From the NCBI GenBank assembly GCA_018267365.1, contig JAFDYQ010000008.1:62001-126000 (forward strand): a stretch of 64,000 bases of DNA, given 5' to 3'. The translations under genes and the position numbers were made by a program. The notes below the pieces were generated by a model. That model was given only the letters and a program-made list of their open reading frames with translations, had not been told where the DNA came from and did not search any database. This stretch comes from Bacteroidota bacterium (GTDB lineage: Bacteria; Bacteroidota; Bacteroidia; Chitinophagales; LD1). Of the stretch, positions 53,426-61,120 are shown piece by piece; positions within the stretch are counted from its first letter, which is position 1, and the number at the start of each line of letters is the position of its first letter.

Positions 53426-53935
53426 ATGAAAACTTTTATTCTCATTCTGACGCTATTGATCTCCGTCTTGCATGGGTATTGCCAGAGTGAAATGACCGTA
53501 CCACAGCAGCAGCTACCATCTGCTCAGCCTGAGTCTGTGATGCGTTTGCGCACCGCCCCTGATCCGTACACACACCAGTACAATGAGAACTTTCAGGATA
53601 TGTGCATTCGCTACAAGGCGGTAAAAACAAGTGGATTAGTTCTGTCTGTGCTGGGAGGCGGGCTGATTGTGACCGGTGCAGCGCTTTTACCACATATACA
53701 CACACTGCCGGGACAGGTCACTGAATACGCCCAGACAGTAAATACCCGTCAGCGCACGGCTGCCAAGGCTGCCATAGTAGTGGGTGCACTATCTGTAGCA
53801 GCGGGCATACCTATGATCACTTTTGGAGCGATACGCTCCCGCCGCGCTTGTGGCAGCCCGGCCCGGGGCAGGTCAGGAGCTAAGCTTAACCTGCAGACCG
53901 GAGAAAACGGCGCAGGTATGGCATTACAGTTTTGA
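53426..53935 (+). CDS. Paralogue 3 of the four-gene family
   Basis: A 169-residue protein. Signal peptide 1-20 (ends HGYCQ). C60 begins CIRYKAVKTSGLVL, the first helix has GGGLIVTGA, and the second has ALSVAAGIPMITFG, then IRSRRAC at C142. The C-terminus, LNLQTGENGAGMALQF, matches that of paralogue 4 (LELHSGENGTGLALKF). The loop between the helices (HIHTLPGQVTEYAQTVNTR) is unique to this copy. It begins 58 bases after paralogue 2. Confidence 0.82.
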   Translation: MKTFILILTLLISVLHGYCQSEMTVPQQQLPSAQPESVMRLRTAPDPYTHQYNENFQDMCIRYKAVKTSGLVLSVLGGGLIVTGAALLPHIHTLPGQVTEYAQTVNTRQRTAAKAAIVVGALSVAAGIPMITFGAIRSRRACGSPARGRSGAKLNLQTGENGAGMALQF

Positions 53936-53974
53936 TCCGTACCAGTACGGATTTTTTTGTATTATCCCTTTCAT

Positions 53975-54028
53975 TATCTTAGCTCTACGCGGATTCCGAA
54001 AAGCGATAAGAGTAGGAGCAACCTAAAA
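53975..54028 (+). promoter_or_regulatory. Promoter and leader element of the fourth paralogue gene
   Basis: TATCTTAG at 53975-53982 (one mismatch to TAnnTTTG), 12 bases, then TCCGAAAAGCGATA and AGAGTAGGA (53995-54028). It is a near-copy of the element before paralogue 1. Confidence 0.6.
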
Positions 54029-54039
54029 ATTAAACTCAA

Positions 54040-54555
54040 ATGAAGTCATTTACCCTCGCCCTTTTTGCGGCACTTTGTACACTTTTCTCTTATGCTCAGA
54101 GCAGTGAGCCGGCATCAGTCATGGTGCAGCCCACCATGCACCATTCAGCAGAATTTCTCAATACCGAGCTGCCTACCCTGGCCTCGCTCAATAAGTCGGC
54201 CTCGTACGCAGACTATGCAGCTGCAGCCCAGGCGAGCGATGCTAAATGTGGCAAATACAAGAAACTAAAAACTGTCGGTATCATCCTGTCTGCTGTGGGC
54301 GGTGGCCTGATCGTGACAGGAGCTGTGATGGCAGGTGTAGCCGTGCACAATGCAGTAGCGGGAAATGGGTCTGTGAACAATGTGGGCCTTGCGGCTGGCG
54401 GCTATGTGATGGTCGTCTTTGGTGTATTCTCGGCTGGTGCAGGCATCCCACTGGCCGTGATAGGCTCCGTGAAACAGAAGAAATACTGCTCCGGCTCCTC
54501 TTCTCTCGAGCTGCACTCAGGAGAGAATGGCACAGGACTCGCCCTGAAGTTCTGA
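54040..54555 (+). CDS. Paralogue 4 of the four-gene family
   Basis: A 171-residue protein. Signal peptide 1-20 (ends FSYAQ). C70 begins CGKYKKLKTVGIIL; helix 1 has GGGLIVTGAVM and helix 2 has SAGAGIPLAVIG, then KQKKYC at C150. The C-terminus is LHSGENGTGLALKF. The N-terminal region before C70 is longer than in the others and rich in Ala, Ser and Tyr. It is 104 bases after paralogue 3, has its own leader element and is followed by a strong terminator, so it may be transcribed separately as well as with the others. Confidence 0.82.
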   Translation: MKSFTLALFAALCTLFSYAQSSEPASVMVQPTMHHSAEFLNTELPTLASLNKSASYADYAAAAQASDAKCGKYKKLKTVGIILSAVGGGLIVTGAVMAGVAVHNAVAGNGSVNNVGLAAGGYVMVVFGVFSAGAGIPLAVIGSVKQKKYCSGSSSLELHSGENGTGLALKF

Positions 54556-54577
54556 CCCACTACTCAAAGAAACCATA

Positions 54578-54608
54578 CAAAACCCTGCCATCCGGCGGGG
54601 TTTTGCTT
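54578..54608 (+). terminator. Terminator of the paralogue array
   Basis: CAAAACCC (54578-54585) pairs with GGGTTTTG (54598-54605), with an inner GCC/GGC stem, and is followed by a T-rich stretch. Confidence 0.85.
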
Positions 54609-54663
54609 TTAGTGTAAGAAAAATATATTATTCTATTCTATATTTGGTTTAATAATAATACTT

Positions 54664-55959
54664 ATGACTATTGATGAGATCAATCGCCTAGAACTGGTTG
54701 TACAACAATTGGAACAAATTTCAATTGAAGAAACGCTAAGGCAGTTTCGAAGTAACTTAAAGGATGATGATATACTCCTAGAAAATTTTACTAAACAGAA
54801 AATCGTAAATACTTTTAATAAAACAGTACATAATTTCCGAGGAATTCTGAATGATAATTACGTATTATTTTTACCTGGTCCATTTCACGCTGGAGTAAAT
54901 AACCACAACATCATCAATGATTTATCTGGCTTAAACAGTTCACTTCGAGGAAATGATATGACAGGAGCTGCTGTGAATCTACGATTTACTGTTGACTACC
55001 AGATTCTTTATAATTTTTGGGATAGGTATGAAAGTATTAATCTACGAACCGATCTAACTCAGATAGAAAACTACAGAGATCGTCTCCAAGTTATATACAA
55101 TCAAGTTCAAAAAGATAATGCGCAATATAAAAGTGTTCTGACTTTATTTGAAGAATTTAAAAAAGACTTAAATACACTTATATCAAATAGTCGGATTGAC
55201 TTCGAAACAATTAGCAATAACAAAACAGTTTCTGAAAATTACAGGAATGAGCTTACGACCCTAAAAACAGAAAGTGAAGTCAATAAGGATGCGATAGCAA
55301 CAATTAGAAATGAGCAAGGACTTTTACTCGAAGACATGCGCTTGAAAGAAAACGAGCTTGGTAACCTTGTAAAAACCTTAACAGAATCTCAAAGCAAGTA
55401 TAATTTGGCTATAGACGCTATTAATAAGGATGTAGAATATATTTTGGGCAAGAAAAACGAAATTGACAACTTAACGGGTCAAGCTGCGGATGGAGCTTTA
55501 GGCCATACCTTTAATAAAAGGACTGCGGATCTCAAAAAGAATTCCCAGACATGGATGTGGGCTGTTATTTTTTCAGGAGTTGTCCTTGTAATTTGGTTAT
55601 TCGTTATTTTTTATTTTTTAGCGCCCCAAAGTGGTAATGTTTGGTTAGATTTTCTTATCAACATTGCTAGGTCTTCACCGGGCTGGCTACTTATAGGTTT
55701 TTGCATTTCTCAATATACTAAGGAAAGAAACTTGGAGGAAGAATATGCTTTCAAGGCGGCAGTAGCAATGACCATCAGTGCTTACACGGATAAACTAGGC
55801 AGTGGAAAAGACGAAATGCTCCGAGAAAGCACTCAAAAAGTCTATGAATTGCCTTCTTCTTTGATTGATAAACACAAAACTCCTGAATCGCTAATCCCGA
55901 AAAACCTCGCAGAGACTATCAAAGCTTTAGGTGAGGCTATAAAATCGGCAAAGGCTTGA
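54664..55959 (+). CDS. Coiled-coil membrane protein with two C-terminal transmembrane segments, AT-rich
   Basis: A 431-residue protein that I do not recognise. Residues 1-130 are mixed and may form a globular domain. About 135-285 are strongly helical and charged (coiled coil, many Glu, Lys, Asn). Two membrane segments lie near 297-317 and 335-350, separated by a short loop (LAPQSGNVWLDF). After these comes a conserved-looking RNLEEEYAFKAAVAM stretch and a soluble tail. No signal peptide; the N-terminus should be cytoplasmic. Base composition is visibly AT-rich compared with all neighbours, with many AAT, ATT and AAA codons, so recent acquisition is likely. Function is unknown. Confidence 0.85.
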   Translation: MTIDEINRLELVVQQLEQISIEETLRQFRSNLKDDDILLENFTKQKIVNTFNKTVHNFRGILNDNYVLFLPGPFHAGVNNHNIINDLSGLNSSLRGNDMTGAAVNLRFTVDYQILYNFWDRYESINLRTDLTQIENYRDRLQVIYNQVQKDNAQYKSVLTLFEEFKKDLNTLISNSRIDFETISNNKTVSENYRNELTTLKTESEVNKDAIATIRNEQGLLLEDMRLKENELGNLVKTLTESQSKYNLAIDAINKDVEYILGKKNEIDNLTGQAADGALGHTFNKRTADLKKNSQTWMWAVIFSGVVLVIWLFVIFYFLAPQSGNVWLDFLINIARSSPGWLLIGFCISQYTKERNLEEEYAFKAAVAMTISAYTDKLGSGKDEMLRESTQKVYELPSSLIDKHKTPESLIPKNLAETIKALGEAIKSAKA

Positions 55960-55968
55960 TAATCCACT

Positions 55969-56979
55969 TTAGTGGACCCGCATCTCGTCCAGCTTTTTGC
56001 GGTAGAGGGCTGCTACCTTGTTCTGCTCATCTAGTGTCCGTGAGAAGACCGAGTAGCCACTCATGTCAGGATTGGCGCAGAAGTATAGAAATTCTGTATC
56101 ATCATGGTTCAGCACTGCCTCTATAGATTTCTTCTTAGGCATACAGATGGGGCCGGGAGGCAGGCCGGGATACTTATAAGTATTGTAGGGTGAGTCATAC
56201 TCCTTATGTCGGTTGGTCACCCGCCGGGCGTCAAAGTCTCGCAGGGCAAATACCAGCGTAGGGTCGGCCTGCAGCGGCATATTGATGCGCAGTCTGTTCA
56301 AATATACAGATGCCACAGTCGGCAGTTCTTTGTCAAAGATGCACTCCTTCTCTACGATAGAGGCCAACGTGATGATCTCTGATGGTTTATAGCCTAGCGC
56401 AGCAGCCTTTGTCATCCGCGCTCCCTGCCAGTATTTGTCATAGTAGGTATCCATCCGCTCGGTAAATCCTTCTATGTGCGTATTCCACTTAAACTCATAG
56501 TTGTCGGTGAGGAAGTGTGTCAGGATCGTATTGGTATCCAGACCATAACCTTTGCAAAACTCAGGGTCGTTCAGCTTTGCCAGAAATGCTACGGAGTCTA
56601 TCTCCAGCGTGCGTCCTACCAATCCGGCAAATTCTTCTTTGGTCCTGATATTATATATCACCAGTTTCACGGGCGTCTGCCTGCCGCTCTGGAGCATATT
56701 GAGTATCTCGCGGTTGTTCATATGCCGTGTGAATACATAATGCCCGGGCTTTACTGTCTGGTAACCTTTGATGCGTGCCGCGTACTCAAAGCTCGGTATA
56801 CTTTGCAGTATCTGTTTGTCTCTGAGCAGAGCCAGCACATCTGACACTTTGGAGCCTGTAGGGATATTGACAAATGGCTGGGATTCTGAAGGGGTAATAT
56901 TATTCTTGAGGAAAAGCCACCAGCCGGCGGCGCCTGCAGCGATAGCTACCACGAGCAGGGCAATGAGGATCTTGCGCAT
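55969..56979 (-). CDS. mltG: Endolytic transglycosylase MltG
   Basis: A 336-residue inner-membrane enzyme that cuts nascent peptidoglycan strands. One N-terminal membrane segment (residues 4-23) is followed by a LysM-like region and the YceG domain with the catalytic Glu in LASIVEKE, the SVYLNRLRINMPLQADPT block and LPPGPICMP. The ATG at 56979 (MRKILIALL) is used; a 41-residue upstream extension is rich in Cys and Gly and not typical. It is convergent with the AT-rich gene (9-base gap) and divergent from the futalosine hydrolase gene. Confidence 0.94.
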   Translation of the reverse strand: MRKILIALLVVAIAAGAAGWWLFLKNNITPSESQPFVNIPTGSKVSDVLALLRDKQILQSIPSFEYAARIKGYQTVKPGHYVFTRHMNNREILNMLQSGRQTPVKLVIYNIRTKEEFAGLVGRTLEIDSVAFLAKLNDPEFCKGYGLDTNTILTHFLTDNYEFKWNTHIEGFTERMDTYYDKYWQGARMTKAAALGYKPSEIITLASIVEKECIFDKELPTVASVYLNRLRINMPLQADPTLVFALRDFDARRVTNRHKEYDSPYNTYKYPGLPPGPICMPKKKSIEAVLNHDDTEFLYFCANPDMSGYSVFSRTLDEQNKVAALYRKKLDEMRVH

Positions 56980-57027
56980 GCGGCTAAGATAGGAAACGGC
57001 TCTCAGATTTCGATAGCCCCATAGCCT

Positions 57028-57058
57028 CTTGCAGGAGCCATGATTTCCCCTACATTTG
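57028..57058 (+). promoter_or_regulatory. Promoter of the futalosine hydrolase gene
   Basis: CTTG at 57028-57031, a 19-base spacer and TACATTTG at 57051-57058. The ATG is only five bases after the box, so the mRNA is expected to have almost no leader. Confidence 0.65.
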
Positions 57059-57063
57059 CCGCC

Positions 57064-57759
57064 ATGAAACTGCTCCTTTGCGTACACCGCCTCAGCGATC
57101 ATCAGCCCCTGCTGGATGTGATGACGCAGCAGTCAGGGCAGCCGCTCAGTCCTCAGCCGGATCCGCAGTCTGCTACTTATTTCTTTCAGACGCGGTATAT
57201 GCAGCACGAGATAGATATCTGTGAGACTGGCTATGGTGCCTTTCAGACCGGATACAAACTCACTAAGGCACTAGCTAAACAGCGCTACCACCTGGCGCTC
57301 CGCGCCGGCATGGCCCATAGCTACAAAACGGACATACCCGTAGGCACGATAGTCAATGTGATCAAAGACAAACCCGGAGACCAAACATATGTAGATGGAG
57401 TCCCGGCAGATCTATACGAGGCAGGCCTGCTATCTATAGAGAGCTTCCCCCACTACAGGGAGGCCTTTATCAATATGAACAACAGCTACATGAATGTCAT
57501 GCTGCCCTTCAATAAAGTAGTCTCGCTCACCACCGGCACCTACGGCGAACCGACAGGCTACGAAACCCGCCGTGACAAGTATAAGGCTGACATAGAGACG
57601 CGCGATGGCCTCAGTTTTGTATATGCCTGTATGTATGAGCGCCAGCCCTTCTATCAGCTCTGCTGTGTAGAGCGCAATCTGGCCACCGGTGAGAATGATA
57701 GACCTAAAGCACTAGAACATCTAAACAACACGCTGCTGGATATCCTGCAAAAACTATAA
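57064..57759 (+). CDS. mqnB: Probable futalosine hydrolase
   Basis: A 231-residue member of the PNP/UDP nucleosidase family. Family segments include ICETGYGAFQTGYKL and the LALRAGMAHSYKTDIPVGTIVNV block (in two parts LALRAGMAHS and IPVGTIVNV), with an acidic residue in VYACMYERQ as the likely substrate contact. In Bacteroidota such a protein is usually MqnB, which releases hypoxanthine from futalosine in menaquinone synthesis. Other mqn genes are not in the window, so an MTA/SAH nucleosidase-like role is the alternative. The ATG at 57064 is chosen. The next gene begins 6 bases later. Confidence 0.75.
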   Translation: MKLLLCVHRLSDHQPLLDVMTQQSGQPLSPQPDPQSATYFFQTRYMQHEIDICETGYGAFQTGYKLTKALAKQRYHLALRAGMAHSYKTDIPVGTIVNVIKDKPGDQTYVDGVPADLYEAGLLSIESFPHYREAFINMNNSYMNVMLPFNKVVSLTTGTYGEPTGYETRRDKYKADIETRDGLSFVYACMYERQPFYQLCCVERNLATGENDRPKALEHLNNTLLDILQKL

Positions 57760-57765
57760 AAGATC

Positions 57766-58380
57766 ATGCTCCTACGCATCCGCCCGGACAATATAGACGA
57801 CCGCCTCATCAATCAGGTAGTACACTGCCTCCAGCGCGGTGGCATCATCATCTACCCTACTGATACGGTGTATACTCTCGGGTGTGACCTGACGCACCGT
57901 GACGCCTATGAAAAGCTATGCAAGCTGAAAGGGCTGAAACCCAACAAGGCCAACTTCTCTATAGTATGCTACGACCTCAGCCACATATCAGACTATACGC
58001 TGAATGTGAGCAATCCCTGCTTCAAACTCATGAAGCGCTGCCTGCCCGGTCCTTATACCTTTATATTAAATGCCAATAACACCGTAGCCAAGATATACGG
58101 CTACGCCAAGAAGACGATCGGTATCCGCGTGCCGGACAATGCCATAGCGCGCACCATAGTAGATGCGCTAGGTGCTCCTATCCTCTCCGCCTCTATCAAA
58201 AATGAAGACACCATCCTGGAATACATCACCGACCCGCAAGAGATATATGAGCTGTATGATGGTATAGTAGATATCGTGATAGACGGCGGCATGGGTGGCA
58301 ATATAGCCTCCACCATCATAGACTACTCAGGGTCAGAGCCGGTCCTCGTGCGCGAGGGCAAAGGTCCTTTTGAGGAGTAA
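57766..58380 (+). CDS. YrdC/Sua5-family protein (threonylcarbamoyl-AMP synthase-like)
   Basis: A 204-residue cytoplasmic protein. The motif GGIIIYPTDTVYTLGCD near residues 25-41 and the KKTIGIRVPDN and GAPILSASIKN blocks (usually APSAN in true TsaC) are present. TsaC makes threonylcarbamoyl-AMP for the t6A modification of tRNA. The SIKNED variation and lack of the Sua5 C-terminal domain point to the YciO subgroup, whose function is less certain. It lies six bases after the futalosine hydrolase gene. Confidence 0.88.
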   Translation: MLLRIRPDNIDDRLINQVVHCLQRGGIIIYPTDTVYTLGCDLTHRDAYEKLCKLKGLKPNKANFSIVCYDLSHISDYTLNVSNPCFKLMKRCLPGPYTFILNANNTVAKIYGYAKKTIGIRVPDNAIARTIVDALGAPILSASIKNEDTILEYITDPQEIYELYDGIVDIVIDGGMGGNIASTIIDYSGSEPVLVREGKGPFEE

Positions 58381-58417
58381 TAGACCTAGCATATTATTCG
58401 CTATTCTTTAGTCCCTC

Positions 58418-59386
58418 CTAGAAATCCCTATCCCTGATCATTTTGGCCATCGTGTACAGATTGGCCTTCTGATTATCTGCTATTGATATGTCGGCCAGGG
58501 ACTGCAGCGCTTCTTTGTAGAGTTCATCAGCTTTAGCCAGCGTCTTCTCGCTGATCTGGTATTTTGCATAGAGTGCCTTGACACCTGCCACTTTTTTCGC
58601 TTCATCACCTTCGGTGAAAAGCAGGAGCAGTGCCCTGCGGTCATCCGCACCGGCCTCCAGTAGCAGTGTGATCAGCAGCAGCGTCTTCTTATTCTGAATG
58701 ATATCGCCACCCACTTTCTTGCCTACCTTCTCATTATCGCCAAAGGTATCCAGCCAGTCATCCTTGATCTGGAATGACAAGCCCAGCTTCAGGCCAAAGT
58801 CATACAAACGTGCCTGATCCTCCGCTGATGCACCACCTATGATAGCACCCGTCTGCAGGGAGCATGCCAGCAGTACGGAGGTCTTGTAGCCTATCATCTT
58901 CAGGTACTCATCTACCGTCACATCCAGCCGCTGCTCAAAATCCATATCCATCTGCTGCCCCTCCAATATCTCGATAGCAGCCTTTGTAAAGACATGAAAG
59001 AGCGAAGGCAGCATAGCCTCCGGTGATTGGGCCAGGTATTTATAGGCATAGGCAAATAGCGCGTCACCCGAGAGGATGCCCGCGTTCAGCCCAAACTTCT
59101 CATGCACGGTATCCACACCACGGCGTAGCGTAGCATCATCCATGATATCATCATGCACCAGAGAGAAATTGTGAAAAAGCTCCATAGCATGCGCTGCACC
59201 CAGCGCCTGCTGCACATCTCCGCCAAAGGCGTCACAGGCTATCAGCAGCAGCAGCGGACGTATCCTCTTGCCGGGTATGGCCATGATATGCTCCATCGGC
59301 TCGTACAGCCCGGTAGGCTGCAGGCGAAAGTCGGCCACGGAAAAACTATTGTTATATCTGACAGACAGATCTTTGATACTCAGCAT
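58418..59386 (-). CDS. Polyprenyl diphosphate synthase
   Basis: A 322-residue isoprenoid chain-elongating enzyme. The first Asp-rich motif is LVHDDIMDDATLRRG (about residues 79-93) and the second is IKDDWLDTFGD near 210-220. It condenses isopentenyl diphosphate units in the cytoplasm. Residues before the first motif (MELFHNFSLV) are medium-sized, compatible with a geranylgeranyl or longer product; menaquinone side chain or carotenoid routes are both possible. The ATG at 59386 is used instead of a TTG three codons earlier. Confidence 0.92.
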   Translation of the reverse strand: MLSIKDLSVRYNNSFSVADFRLQPTGLYEPMEHIMAIPGKRIRPLLLLIACDAFGGDVQQALGAAHAMELFHNFSLVHDDIMDDATLRRGVDTVHEKFGLNAGILSGDALFAYAYKYLAQSPEAMLPSLFHVFTKAAIEILEGQQMDMDFEQRLDVTVDEYLKMIGYKTSVLLACSLQTGAIIGGASAEDQARLYDFGLKLGLSFQIKDDWLDTFGDNEKVGKKVGGDIIQNKKTLLLITLLLEAGADDRRALLLLFTEGDEAKKVAGVKALYAKYQISEKTLAKADELYKEALQSLADISIADNQKANLYTMAKMIRDRDF

Positions 59387-59540
59387 ATTTCGCAACTAGG
59401 ATAGGGTGCTCTCTACAGGTGATAGCACGGGTTTCAGGGTCCAAAGTAACATAAATGACATGGACTATTTGTTAAACAGTTTTTCCACATAGTTTGTTCC
59501 TGACTGGAATAATTATTTTCAGACCGCATAGAATTCATCG

Positions 59541-59548
59541 CATCTTTG
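59541..59548 (+). promoter_or_regulatory. -7 box for the 59575 gene
   Basis: CATCTTTG, one mismatch to TAnnTTTG, 26 bases before the ATG. Confidence 0.4.
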
Positions 59549-59574
59549 TCAAAACACTAAAACAATAAAGCAAC

Positions 59575-60078
59575 ATGAAAAAACTCTTCACGGTTTTTGC
59601 ACTCCTCTTTTTTGCGGCAGGCGCCTTCGCCCAGGAGACCAATGTGACATCTTTCAGAAATATGCCTTGGGGTGCATTTCGTGACAGCATGTATGTAAAG
59701 GATCAAAAGGTCGAATTTGTAAAAGATAAAAGCTCCCTGACCAAAAATGCCTATATCATCCCTAACGATGATATGACGATCGGAAACGTGAAACTCAACA
59801 AGATCGACTATATCTTTAATGATGAGGGCCGCTTCGTAAAGGTTTACCTGGAGGGTCCGAAAGAACAATCTGAGCAGATGAAATTCATCCTGGACTACAA
59901 GTTCGGCACTTTCAAGAATGAAAGCCGCGTGGACAACGTATCCTACAAGCAGTGGCTCGTCAAAGATGTGACCTTCACCCTCGGCGAATATGATTACCTG
60001 AAGTTTGAAGTAAAGATCGAAAGCAACTGGCAGGCATCAGAGGCATACAAGAAGAATACCTCTGTAGATGACTTCTAA
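59575..60078 (+). CDS. Secreted protein, unknown function
   Basis: A 167-residue protein with a signal peptide (MKKLFTVFALLFFAAGAFAQ). The mature part has a FRNMPWGAFRDSM opening like a periplasmic domain of the type NxxWGxs, followed by repeated strand patterns (YIFNDEGRFVKVYLEG, then LKFEVKIESNW). I recall similar short proteins in this phylum without a function. It has its own terminator and stands between divergent and co-directional unrelated genes. Confidence 0.8.
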   Translation: MKKLFTVFALLFFAAGAFAQETNVTSFRNMPWGAFRDSMYVKDQKVEFVKDKSSLTKNAYIIPNDDMTIGNVKLNKIDYIFNDEGRFVKVYLEGPKEQSEQMKFILDYKFGTFKNESRVDNVSYKQWLVKDVTFTLGEYDYLKFEVKIESNWQASEAYKKNTSVDDF

Positions 60079-60111
60079 AATATAATTGCCCTACCAAACT
60101 AAACAACTCTG

Positions 60112-60138
60112 CAAAGCCCCGTCAAGGGGCTTTGTTAT
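60112..60138 (+). terminator. Terminator after the 59575 gene
   Basis: CAAAGCCCC (60112-60120) and GGGGCTTTG (60126-60134), loop GTCAA, followed by TTATT. Confidence 0.9.
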
Positions 60139-60141
60139 TAA

Positions 60142-60171
60142 ACCTCTCCCAACCCACTCCACAGGAGAGGT
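60142..60171. repeat. Small inverted repeat, remnant of a hairpin element
   Basis: ACCTCTCC (60142-60149) and GGAGAGGT (60164-60171) around a loop CAACCCACTCCACA. It resembles the hairpin family at 21704-21786, which also contains a CCTTCTCC/GGGGAAGG-type arm. Confidence 0.55.
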
Positions 60172-60195
60172 CTTATAGCTATAATACCAAATATA

Positions 60196-60537
60196 ATGAC
60201 CGAACTCTCCCTTTTCCGCATAGACATCTACTCCCGTCAGCCCCATGTACTGAAGGACTTTTATGAAGAGGCCATGGGCCTGCGGCTCACTCATACTACT
60301 GATGGTGGCAGCACCTATGATCTAAGCGGTGGCCGCATGCAGCTCGTCATCACGCGCTCCGTGCATGAAGTACGAAATCGCATCCGCATCTGCTTTCAAA
60401 CCCCGGACTTCAAAGGCTTTAAGCAGATGTTGACGATCAAGAACATACCCGTCACCCCTACCAAAGTAAAAGAGGGCCGCTTCTTCTTTGAGCTAAAAGA
60501 TCCGGATGGAAATGAGGTGGCAGTGTATCAGGTCTGA
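60196..60537 (+). CDS. VOC-family (glyoxalase-like) protein
   Basis: A 113-residue single VOC domain: SLFRIDIYSRQPHVLKDFYEEA begins the first beta-alpha-beta unit (given in parts SLFRIDIYSRQ and LKDFYEEA) and FFFELKDPDGNEVAVYQV ends the second. Such proteins bind a metal and act in glyoxalase, resistance or dioxygenase roles. The metal-binding residues are not clear here: the typical first His is replaced. It is convergent with cytidine deaminase (13-base gap). Confidence 0.87.
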   Translation: MTELSLFRIDIYSRQPHVLKDFYEEAMGLRLTHTTDGGSTYDLSGGRMQLVITRSVHEVRNRIRICFQTPDFKGFKQMLTIKNIPVTPTKVKEGRFFFELKDPDGNEVAVYQV

Positions 60538-60550
60538 TACACAATTGCGA

Positions 60551-61033
60551 TCAAAGATCCGAACCCGAGAAATGCAGTGGTAAAAGATCTTTCACAGAAC
60601 CTAGTTTATACACCGGTCCCGTATCGCCTGCCAGGATGATCTCTATATTCTTCCCACCCCGCGCCTCAAACTCCAGCAGCGTCTGCCGGCATTGGCCGCA
60701 GGGGGCCTTGGGAGAGTCCGATGGGTGTGCCGCCGCTCTGGTGGTGATAGCTATCTTGCTGATCGCTACGCCCGGATACACCGATGAGCAGGCACTGAGC
60801 AGTGCTACCTCGGCACAGACACATACCGGATACGATGCATTTTCCTGATTGGCGGCAGAGAGTGTGGCACCGTTAGATAGCAGCGCAGCACTACCTACAC
60901 GAAAATTAGAATATGGCGAATGAGACTTGTCCAGCGCCTGACGTGCCTCCTCCAGCAGCTCGCGTTCATCCACTCTTAGTTCATCCGGGGTATCGTACAC
61001 TTTTATAGTGAGTGATATCTGTTTTTCACGCAT
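60551..61033 (-). CDS. cdd: Cytidine deaminase
   Basis: A 160-residue zinc enzyme that turns cytidine and deoxycytidine into uridine forms for pyrimidine salvage. The zinc site is CAE (C73-E75) and PCGQC (C112 and C115), and the substrate residues lie in SPYSNFRVGSAALL. The ATG at 61033 (MREKQIS) is used; 14 more upstream codons are open but not typical. The N-terminus is about 20 residues longer than E. coli-sized tetrameric enzymes of the Bacillus type. Confidence 0.92.
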   Translation of the reverse strand: MREKQISLTIKVYDTPDELRVDERELLEEARQALDKSHSPYSNFRVGSAALLSNGATLSAANQENASYPVCVCAEVALLSACSSVYPGVAISKIAITTRAAAHPSDSPKAPCGQCRQTLLEFEARGGKNIEIILAGDTGPVYKLGSVKDLLPLHFSGSDL

Positions 61034-61120
61034 ATCGTGAAGATAAGGAAAAAACTGCCATGGGCGCATCACCACATCACTTCATCCCCAACGCTACTAT
61101 GCCCCTCGCCTCCTCGTCCG

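Noticed and set aside
60142-60171. Second terminator after the 59575 gene
   Set aside because: The hairpin lacks a T run and resembles a repeat remnant; the terminator at 60112 already fits.
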